Of a DNA stretch of 64,000 nucleotides, positions 57,905-64,000 are shown piece after piece; the stretch's first letter is position 1; each line of letters starts with the position of its first letter. Below the pieces are notes generated by a model, which did no database searches, was not told the DNA's origin, and saw only the letters and a list, made by a program, of their open reading frames with translations. Source of the stretch: Paractinoplanes deccanensis (lineage in GTDB: Bacteria > Actinomycetota > Actinomycetes > Mycobacteriales > Micromonosporaceae); NCBI RefSeq assembly GCF_016862115.1, contig NZ_BOMI01000121.1:1-64000 (forward strand), written 5' to 3'. The position numbers and the translations under genes were made by a program.

Positions 57905-59527
57905 CTACCGCAGATCGACGCCGGACGGTGTCACCCAGACCGCCGTATCCGCGGGCAGCGCCAGGATCCCGCCGGCCGGCGCCGCGACCTGCGGATCGGA
58001 GGCGAGCAGCAGCTTGCGCGCGGGCACGTACGCGGTCGACGAGCTCATGTTGATCCAGCAGGTCACCGGATCGGGGTCGCCGGAGCGGGCCACGAGGTCG
58101 ATCCGGATCACGTCGCCGATGCGCGTCACCGCGCCCAGCCCGCCGCCCAGCGCCGGGTAGAGCGACCGCAGCGAGATCGCCTGCCGGTACAGCGACAGCG
58201 TCGAGTGCGGGTCGGCGGCCTGCCGGTTGACCGCGTACGACTGCCAGCCGGCCGGGATCGGCAGCCACGGCTCGGCGCTGCCCGCGGCGGAGAAGCCGGC
58301 GAGCCGGTCGTGGTCGTCCCACGGCATCGGCACGCGGCAGCCGTCGCGGCCCGCGCGCGTGCCGCCGGAGCGGAAGAAGATCGGGTCCTGCTTCGCGGCG
58401 TCGGGCACCTCGGCCTCCGGCAGGCCCAGCTCCTCACCGGCGTACAGATAGGCGGATCCGGGCAGGGACAGCATGAGCAGCGCCGCCGCCCGCGCGCGGC
58501 GCAGCGAGCCGTAGCGGGTGACCTGGCGGGCCTTGTCGTGGTTGCCGAGCACCCACGGCGCGGGGGCGCCGGCCGACTCGAAGACGTCGAGGGCCTCGGC
58601 GATGGTCTCGGCGAACGCCGGCGCGTCCCACTTGCTCTTGAGGAGCCGGAACTGGAACGCGTGCTGAAGCTCGTCCGGCCGCGCGTACAGCCCGACCTGC
58701 CGCAGGTCGGCGAGGGAGACCTCACCGACGAGCATCCGGCCCGGCTCGTACGAGTCGGCGACCGCCCGCCACCGCCGCCAGATCTCGTGGATGCGGGGCT
58801 GGTTGGTGGTCATGACCTGCTCGGGACCGTGCCCGAAGAGCGTGGGGGAGTAGACGCCCGGGTTGTCGCGGTACTGCGGGTCCTTGAACAGGCCGTACGC
58901 GACGTCCACCCGGAACCCGTCGACACCCAGGTCGAACCAGAACCGCAACGTCTCGTCGAAGTCCTCGGCCACCTCGGGGTTGTCCCAGTTGAGGTCCGGC
59001 TGCCGCGGCGTGAACAGGTGCAGGTACCAGCGGCCGTCCGGGGTGCGCGACCAGGCCGGGCCGCCGAACATGCTCTGCCAGTTGTTCGGCGGCTCCTCGC
59101 TCGCCGGGAGGAAGTGGTAGCGCGCCGCCTCCGGGCTGTCCGGGTCGCTCAGCGCCTTCTGGAACCAGGCGTGCTGGTCGCTGGTGTGGTTGGGGACGAT
59201 GTCGAGCAGCACCTTGAGACCGAGCCCGTGCGCGTCCTCGACCAGCCCGCGCACCTCCTCCACGTCGCCGTACACGGGGTCGACGGCCTTGTAGTCGATG
59301 ACGTCGTAGCCGCCGTCCGCGCCGCCCGACGGGTAGTGCGGGGTCACCCACACCGCGTCGGCGCCGAGCGACTTCAGGTAGCCCAGCCGCGATCGCAGCC
59401 CGGCGAAGTCGCCGACGCCGTCGCCGTTCCCGTCGGCGAACGAGCGCAGGTAGACCTGGTAGACGACGGCGTCGCGCCACCAGGCGGTCCGCGTGCCGCG
59501 CGAGAAGACGATGGGCTCTGCTGACAT
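57905..59527 (-). CDS. alpha-glucosidase-like GH13 enzyme
   Basis: A 540-residue GH13 enzyme: VYQVYLRSFADGNGDGVGDF at the start, 'DVIDYKAVDPVYG', nucleophile Asp in GFRVDVAYG, acid/base Glu in LVGEVSL, third Asp in VLGNHDKAR. The pattern fits alpha-1,4-glucosidase or trehalose/oligo-1,6-glucosidase; it has no signal peptide. ATG at 59527; a longer GTG form is less likely. A palindrome with GTTGC arms lies 52 bases upstream. Confidence 0.9.
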   Translation of the reverse strand: MSAEPIVFSRGTRTAWWRDAVVYQVYLRSFADGNGDGVGDFAGLRSRLGYLKSLGADAVWVTPHYPSGGADGGYDVIDYKAVDPVYGDVEEVRGLVEDAHGLGLKVLLDIVPNHTSDQHAWFQKALSDPDSPEAARYHFLPASEEPPNNWQSMFGGPAWSRTPDGRWYLHLFTPRQPDLNWDNPEVAEDFDETLRFWFDLGVDGFRVDVAYGLFKDPQYRDNPGVYSPTLFGHGPEQVMTTNQPRIHEIWRRWRAVADSYEPGRMLVGEVSLADLRQVGLYARPDELQHAFQFRLLKSKWDAPAFAETIAEALDVFESAGAPAPWVLGNHDKARQVTRYGSLRRARAAALLMLSLPGSAYLYAGEELGLPEAEVPDAAKQDPIFFRSGGTRAGRDGCRVPMPWDDHDRLAGFSAAGSAEPWLPIPAGWQSYAVNRQAADPHSTLSLYRQAISLRSLYPALGGGLGAVTRIGDVIRIDLVARSGDPDPVTCWINMSSSTAYVPARKLLLASDPQVAAPAGGILALPADTAVWVTPSGVDLR

Positions 59528-59578
59528 GCCCGGCACGATCGGCTGCGGGGCGCCGCAGCGAGAGGATCGCACCGGACC

Positions 59579-59591
59579 GCAACCCAGTTGC
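59579..59591. promoter_or_regulatory. short palindrome upstream of the GH13 gene
   Basis: GCAAC-N3-GTTGC is a 5-bp inverted repeat 52 bases before the GH13 ATG. Its sequence resembles the TTGCAA-type operators of maltose regulators, but it is short and no LacI gene is adjacent. Confidence 0.3.
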
Positions 59592-59609
59592 AGCCGCTGT
59601 GCCGCGGGG

Positions 59610-60311
59610 CTACTCGCCCGCGGCCTCCTTGATGAGATCGACGAGCTGGGCGGCCTCGGGGATGGCGACGGTGTGCGAGCCGCCGGCCAGCTCCACGGTC
59701 TTGCGCGAGCCCGCCCGCTCGGCCATGAAGCGGTGGGCGGCGACCGGGATGTTGAGGTCGTCGCTGCCGAACAGGAACCACGACGGGATCGTCTTCCAGG
59801 CCGCCTCGGCCGACTTCTCGCTCAGCGCCGCGTCGGTGATGGGCCGCTGGGTCACCGCCATCACGGCGGCCTCCTCGGCGGACGAGTCGGCCGCGAACTG
59901 GTGGTGGTACCTGTCCTGCTTGATGTAGAGGTCGGTGCCGCCGCCGGGCAGCGCGACCGGGTTCAGCGTCTCGCCGAGCGAGCTGCCGGGGTACTTGCCG
60001 GCGAGGTCTCCGGCGCTCTCGCCGGCGTCGGGGGCGAACGCGCCCACGTACACCAGTGCCTTGACCGCCGGGTTGCCTTCGGCCGCGTTCGAGATGACCA
60101 TGCCGCCGTACGAGTGGCCGACCAGCACCACGTCGCCCTCGATCGAGGCGAGCGCGGCCTTGAGGTAGCCGGCGTCGTGGCTGACGCCGCGCAGCGGGTT
60201 GGCCAGCGCGACCGCCGGGTAGCCGGCGCCGAGCAGGCCGCGGACGACGCCGTTCCAGCTCGCCGACTCGGCGAAGGCGCCGTGCACCAGCACGATGGTG
60301 GGCTTGCTCAT
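59610..60311 (-). CDS. alpha/beta hydrolase
   Basis: A 233-residue protein: VLVHGAFAESASWNGVVRGL then GHSYGG (nucleophile Ser near residue 68) and 'GSHTVAIPEAAQLVDLI' with the His near the C-end. It matches esterase- or haloperoxidase-like relatives; the substrate is unknown. ATG at 60311. The next gene on the same strand is a TetR regulator 92 bases upstream. Confidence 0.87.
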   Translation of the reverse strand: MSKPTIVLVHGAFAESASWNGVVRGLLGAGYPAVALANPLRGVSHDAGYLKAALASIEGDVVLVGHSYGGMVISNAAEGNPAVKALVYVGAFAPDAGESAGDLAGKYPGSSLGETLNPVALPGGGTDLYIKQDRYHHQFAADSSAEEAAVMAVTQRPITDAALSEKSAEAAWKTIPSWFLFGSDDLNIPVAAHRFMAERAGSRKTVELAGGSHTVAIPEAAQLVDLIKEAAGE

Positions 60312-60403
60312 GAGTTCCCCCAGGTGAATCCCGTGTTTCGAGATGACTCACCGATAGTGCGTGCCGGCGGCCGCCCAGGCATCCGTCGGTTGACTGAGCC
60401 GCT

Positions 60404-60982
60404 TCACGTGAGCAGGATCGCTTCCAGCGCGCCGGTGAGGTGGCGCGCGAGGCGTTCGGGGGTCATGGCCGCCAGCGGCCCGTCGGCCAGCACGTAGCGG
60501 CTCATCGTCACCCCGATCAGCAGCGCGGCCAAGAGGTCGACACGCTCGCCGACATCGCGCCCGGCGAGCACTTTCTTGTACGCGGTGACGCTCTCCAGGC
60601 GCATGGCGCCCAGCAGCGCCTTGGCCGCCTCCTGGTCGGCCGCCGCGGCACGGACCAGCGCGATGAACGGGTCCGCCCGGTCGGCGTTCTCCATCCTCGT
60701 GACGTACGCCTGAGCGATGCGCCCCGGCAGGCCGTCGCGGTCGCCGGCCACCGCCTCGGCGAGGTCGCGCGGTCCCGGCACGGCGGCCACGAACAGCTGC
60801 TCCTTGCTGGTGAAGTGCAGCATCACGAGCCCGTTCGCGACGCCGGCCCGCCGGGCGATCTCGCGGATCGTGGCCTTCTCGAAGCCGTGCTCGGCGAAGA
60901 CGGCGCGCGCCGCGGCGAGGATCGCGGCCCGCTTCGCCTCGGGGTCCCGGGTCCGCCGCGGGGGCTGTGAGACAGAAGACAT
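60404..60982 (-). CDS. TetR family transcription regulator
   Basis: A 192-residue TetR protein: the N-terminal helix-turn-helix (about 15-60; AAILAAARAVFAEHGFEKATIREIARRAGVANGLVMLHFTSKEQLF) and a ligand domain. It is divergent from the isochorismatase gene with a three-half-site operator between them, so it likely represses both that gene and itself. Confidence 0.9.
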   Translation of the reverse strand: MSSVSQPPRRTRDPEAKRAAILAAARAVFAEHGFEKATIREIARRAGVANGLVMLHFTSKEQLFVAAVPGPRDLAEAVAGDRDGLPGRIAQAYVTRMENADRADPFIALVRAAAADQEAAKALLGAMRLESVTAYKKVLAGRDVGERVDLLAALLIGVTMSRYVLADGPLAAMTPERLARHLTGALEAILLT

Positions 60983-60999
60983 GCCATAACTGTACGCGG

Positions 61000-61038
61000 G
61001 TTCATTAGCGAGCTACCGTAATGAACACACGTTCATTA
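61000..61038. promoter_or_regulatory. TetR operator, three half-sites
   Basis: GTTCATTA at 61000-61007 and 61031-61038, with TAATGAAC at 61019-61026. TAATGAAC-N4-GTTCATTA is a perfect 8-bp palindrome; the first half-site faces it across 11 bases. The AT-rich words stand out in the divergent gap and lie 15 bases before the isochorismatase start. Confidence 0.8.
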
Positions 61039-61052
61039 GTTGGGAGTGCACC

Positions 61053-61685
61053 GTGAACCTCGAGCCCCTGTCCCCGTCGAACAGCACCGTCGTCCTGGTC
61101 GACTACGCGGTCGGCTTCGCCAACCTGCTCCGCTCGCACGACCTGCGCGAGCACATCAGCAACGCGGTGGGCCTCGCGAAGACCGCGAAGCTCTACGGCG
61201 CCGGGCTGGTCGTCACCAACGGCGAGAGCGCCAAGCCGTCCGGCCCGCTCTACCCTGAGCTGCTGGCGGCGATCGGCGACCAGCCGGTCATCGAGCGCGC
61301 GACGGCGTTCAACTCGTTCCTCGACCCGGACTTCGCCGCCGCGGTGGAGGCGACCGGCCGGCGGCGGCTGCTCATCGGCGGCATCGCCACCGACGGCTGC
61401 GTCCTGCAGACGGCGCTGGGCGCGGTGCGGGCCGGCTACGAGACCTACGTGGTGGCGGACGCCTCCGCGTCGCTGAGCAAGGAGGCGCACGACACGGCGA
61501 TCCAGCGCATGGCGATGGCGGGCATCGTGCCGGTGACGTGGTGGTCGGTGGCGGCCGAGTTCCAGCTGGACCCGGCGTTCGCCGAGTCGCCCGTCCGGGT
61601 GCGGCTGATGAACGAGTTCCAGCCGGCCATGACGATGAGCGGCCTCACCTACTTCAACGGGGTCGCCCAGGGCAAGGCTGCCTAG
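61053..61685 (+). CDS. isochorismatase family hydrolase
   Basis: A 210-residue cysteine hydrolase: 'VVLVDYAVGFANLL' (Asp), a middle containing 'RATAFNSFLDPDF' and the nucleophile segment 'LLIGGIATDGCVLQTAL' (Cys). The isochorismatase superfamily includes nicotinamidase-like enzymes and unassigned amidohydrolases, and this member is of the latter kind. The GTG start follows the TetR operator. Its stop shares CTAG with fadB. Confidence 0.87.
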   Translation: MNLEPLSPSNSTVVLVDYAVGFANLLRSHDLREHISNAVGLAKTAKLYGAGLVVTNGESAKPSGPLYPELLAAIGDQPVIERATAFNSFLDPDFAAAVEATGRRRLLIGGIATDGCVLQTALGAVRAGYETYVVADASASLSKEAHDTAIQRMAMAGIVPVTWWSVAAEFQLDPAFAESPVRVRLMNEFQPAMTMSGLTYFNGVAQGKAA

Positions 61686-63700
61686 TCGAAGGTCGTGCCG
61701 TCCGCCGCCTTGGCCAGCAGGAGGGCCGGCGGAGCGAAGCGCTCGCCGTAGCGCCCGGCGAGCTGGCGCGCCCTCTCGGCGAAACCGGGCAGGCCGCCCT
61801 CGTACTGGTTGATGTACTGCAGGACGCCGCCGGTCCAGCCGGGATAGCCGATGCCGAGGATCGAGCCGATGTTCGCCTCGGCCACCGAGGTGAGCACGCC
61901 CTCGTCGAGACATTTCACCGCTTCGATGGCCTCGATGAAGAGCAGGCGCTCCTTCAGGTCCTCGAACGGGACCTCGGCGGGCGGCGCCAGCGTCTTCAGG
62001 CCCGGCCAGAGGCGGGTGCGGCGGCCGTCCTCGTACTCGTAGAAGCCGGCGCCGGGGGACCGGCCGGGGCGCCCGAACTCGTCGATCATCCGGTCGATGA
62101 CCGCGTCGGCCGGGTGCGGTGTCCCGGCCCCCGCGGCGAGCGCCTCCTGCCGGATCTTGCGGGGGAGCGTGAGGGTGAGCTCGTCCACCAGCGCCAGCAC
62201 CGGGGCGGGATAGCCGGCCTGGCTCGACGCCTGCTCGATGCTGGCCGCCGGCACGCCCTCGGCCAGCATCGCGACGCCCTCGTTGGTGAAGGTGCCGATG
62301 ACCCGGCTGGTGAAGAAGCCGCGGCTGTCGTTGACGACGATCGGCGTCTTGCGCAGCAGGCGCACCACGGCCAGCGCCCGGCGCAGTGCCTCGTCGCCGG
62401 TCTTCTCGCCCCGGATCACCTCGACCAACGGCATCTTCGGTACGGGGGAGAAGAAGTGCAGACCGATGAAGTCGCCCTGGCGGCGCACGCCCTCGGCGAG
62501 CGACGTGATGGGCAGCGTGGACGTGTTGGAGCAGAGCAGCGCGTCGGGGGCGACGAGGTCCTCGATCTCGGCGAAGACCTTGTGCTTGAGGCCGGGATCC
62601 TCGAAGACCGCCTCGATCACCAGGTCGGCGCCGGCCAGCTCCGCGACGTCGGCCGTGGGGGTGATCAGATCGGAGGCGTACGCGGCGGCCCGGCCGGCGT
62701 CGACGTCGCGCAGCACCACCGGCACGCCCGCGCGGGCGAGCACCTGGGCGATGCCCGCGCCCATCATGCCCGCGCCGAGGACGGCGGCCTTGCGGATCGG
62801 CGGGACGTCGCCGATGTCGCGTGCGGCGGCGGCGTTGCGGTCGAAGAAGAACGCCTTGATCATGTTTTTGGCGACCGGACCGGTGACGAGGCCGGCGAAG
62901 TAGCGGCTCTCGATGACGAACGCGGTGTCGACGTCGACCTGGGTGCTCTCGACCGCGGCGGCGAGGATGTGCCGCGGCGCCGGATAGGGCGCCCCCTTGA
63001 GCTGGTGGCGCAGCATCGCGGGAAGGGCCGGCAGCGCCGCCCGGTCGACGCGCACGGTGCGCACGGTGTCCCACGGCTGGGACGCGTCCGGGTTTTCCCG
63101 GATCCATCGCCTCGCCGCCGCGAGAAGCTCCTCGGGCGTCTCCACGACCTCGTCGATCAGGCCGAGCTCCCGGGCCGCCCGCGCTTCGTGGCGGGTTCCC
63201 TTCAGCAGTACGTGGGTGAGCGCGGCCGTCAGCCCGAGGAGCCGGACGGAGCGCACGACCCCGCCGCCCGCCGGGAGAAGGCCGAGCGTGACCTCCGGGC
63301 AGCCGACCACCGCGCCGGTCAGCGCGATCCGGCGATGGCAGGCGAGCGCGATCTCCAGGCCGCCGCCGAGCGCGGCCCCGTTGATGGCGGCGACCACCGG
63401 CCGCCCGAGCAGCTCGAGCCGCCGCAGCTGCGCCTTCACCAGGCTCGCGCGGTCGAAGGCCGCCTGGGGGCTGTCGAAGGCGCGCAGGCTGTCCAGGTCG
63501 CCGCCGGCGAACCACGACTTCTTCGCCGAGGTGAGCACGACACCGGTGATGTCGTCGCGCTCGCGTTCGAGCCGGGTGACCGTCTCCTCCATCGCCCGCA
63601 CGTACGCCTCGTTCATGGTGTTCGCGGCGCGGCCCGGGTCGTCGAGGGTGAGCACGACGATGCCGTCGCCGTCGCGGTGCCAGCGGATGGCCGTGGCCAT
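61682..63700 (-). CDS. fadB: fatty acid oxidation complex alpha subunit (FadB/FadJ-like)
   Basis: A 672-residue two-domain protein. The enoyl-CoA hydratase part (about 1-180) has the active-site Glu residues in GAALGGGLEIALA and 'CPEVTLGLLPAGGG'. The 3-hydroxyacyl-CoA dehydrogenase part (about 290-660) has NAD site AVLGAGMMGAGIAQV and GLHFFSPVPKMPLVEV (His). After the NAD site it is about 20-25 residues shorter than usual, near 'LITPTADVAEL'. ATG at 63700 has GAGGAGG. It lies 28 bases after the thiolase gene fadA in the same operon. Confidence 0.9.
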   Translation of the reverse strand: MATAIRWHRDGDGIVVLTLDDPGRAANTMNEAYVRAMEETVTRLERERDDITGVVLTSAKKSWFAGGDLDSLRAFDSPQAAFDRASLVKAQLRRLELLGRPVVAAINGAALGGGLEIALACHRRIALTGAVVGCPEVTLGLLPAGGGVVRSVRLLGLTAALTHVLLKGTRHEARAARELGLIDEVVETPEELLAAARRWIRENPDASQPWDTVRTVRVDRAALPALPAMLRHQLKGAPYPAPRHILAAAVESTQVDVDTAFVIESRYFAGLVTGPVAKNMIKAFFFDRNAAAARDIGDVPPIRKAAVLGAGMMGAGIAQVLARAGVPVVLRDVDAGRAAAYASDLITPTADVAELAGADLVIEAVFEDPGLKHKVFAEIEDLVAPDALLCSNTSTLPITSLAEGVRRQGDFIGLHFFSPVPKMPLVEVIRGEKTGDEALRRALAVVRLLRKTPIVVNDSRGFFTSRVIGTFTNEGVAMLAEGVPAASIEQASSQAGYPAPVLALVDELTLTLPRKIRQEALAAGAGTPHPADAVIDRMIDEFGRPGRSPGAGFYEYEDGRRTRLWPGLKTLAPPAEVPFEDLKERLLFIEAIEAVKCLDEGVLTSVAEANIGSILGIGYPGWTGGVLQYINQYEGGLPGFAERARQLAGRYGERFAPPALLLAKAADGTTFD

Positions 63701-63728
63701 GGATGCCTCCTCGGACTCGCTCGGCGAC

Positions 63729-64000
63729 TCAGACTCGCTCGACGACGGTGGCGACACCCATGCCGCCGCCGATGCAGAGCGTGGCGAGGCCGTACCGGCC
63801 GCCGCGGCGCTCGAGCTCGTCGACGAGGGTGCCGAGGATCATGGCGCCGGTCGCGCCCAGCGGGTGACCCATGGCGATCGCGCCGCCGTTGACGTTCACG
63901 ATGTCCGGGTCGATCTTCAGATCGTCGACGTAGTGCAGCACCACGGCGGCGAACGCCTCGTTGATCTCGACGAGGTCGAGGTCGCCGGCGGTGATCCCGG
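63729..64000 (-). CDS. fadA: acetyl-CoA acyltransferase (thiolase), partial
   Basis: The C-terminal 90 residues of a thiolase, cut by the window edge. Motifs VEINEAFAAVVLHYVD and NVNGGAIAMGHPLGATGAMILGTLVDELERRGGRYGLATLCIGGGMG carry the active-site His (GHPLG) and the second Cys (CIGGG). It cleaves 3-ketoacyl-CoA in the last step of beta-oxidation, paired with fadB downstream. The start codon is outside the window. Confidence 0.92.
   Translation of the reverse strand, partial: GITAGDLDLVEINEAFAAVVLHYVDDLKIDPDIVNVNGGAIAMGHPLGATGAMILGTLVDELERRGGRYGLATLCIGGGMGVATVVERV

Overview
The window is very GC-rich, densely packed DNA with many GTG/TTG starts and 4-bp ATGA/GTGA gene overlaps. F420-type oxidoreductases, an Rpf-LysM secreted protein behind a c-di-AMP riboswitch, LAL-type LuxR regulators, an AsnC-linked branched-chain keto acid dehydrogenase and a MASE1-SpoIIE/STAS/RsbW-like module all point to a filamentous actinomycete. 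A Micromonosporaceae member (Actinoplanes-like) is my best guess, but the sequence alone does not fix the genus. It reads as ordinary chromosome: no insertion sequences, tRNAs, rRNAs, CRISPR arrays or phage genes were seen.

Layout. 0.1-2.8 kb: a small membrane protein behind a CebR-like operator, then the riboswitch and rpf-lysM gene, then two membrane-anchored proteins. 2.8-6.8 kb: a tightly coupled five-gene operon (PaaK-like CoA ligase, ABM-like protein, two paralogous beta-rich proteins, and an amidohydrolase with an N-terminal starch-binding-like domain). 6.9-12.9 kb: VOC and DinB proteins, WYL, LysR and MarR regulators, an LLM oxidoreductase, an aldo/keto reductase, DoxX-like and RDD membrane proteins. 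13.0-16.9 kb: bkd E1alpha-E1beta-E2 operon divergent from an AsnC regulator. 16.9-21.7 kb: a P450, a LacI regulator plus GH42 beta-galactosidase with two operator palindromes, and a secreted ricin-type lectin.

21.8-34 kb: DNA end-joining genes are scattered here (stand-alone ATP-dependent DNA ligase, Ku, and a LigD-type phosphoesterase-polymerase lacking the ligase domain), interleaved with cation transport genes, an XRE-glycosyltransferase-TetR operon, a GNAT and a sugar epimerase. A 37-bp copy of the start of ku lies directly against the stop codon of the ligase gene. 34-40 kb: a flavin oxidoreductase, msrA, a DUF4334-alcohol dehydrogenase pair, and a divergent hydrolase/membrane DUF5919-like pair bracketed by two different short-period tandem repeat arrays. 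40-46.3 kb: PPOX protein, a disulfide-reductase-like flavoprotein divergent from pyruvate oxidase, and a VOC-ADH-SDR operon. 46.4-54.8 kb: a muconolactone-isomerase-like/MFS/SDR operon facing two tandem duplicated LAL regulators. 54.9-64 kb: a DUF6082-like protein, the SpoIIE/STAS/anti-sigma-type module, a GH13 alpha-glucosidase, an alpha/beta hydrolase, TetR and isochorismatase genes sharing an operator region, and a fadB-fadA beta-oxidation pair whose fadA runs off the end.

Working connections: sugar use (GH42 and GH13, each near a palindrome), branched-chain keto acid and fatty acid breakdown (bkd, fadBA), aromatic or carboxylic acid activation (PaaK operon) and redox enzymes under local one-gene regulators. 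Operators for the LacI, MarR and TetR genes are visible as palindromes; others are candidates.
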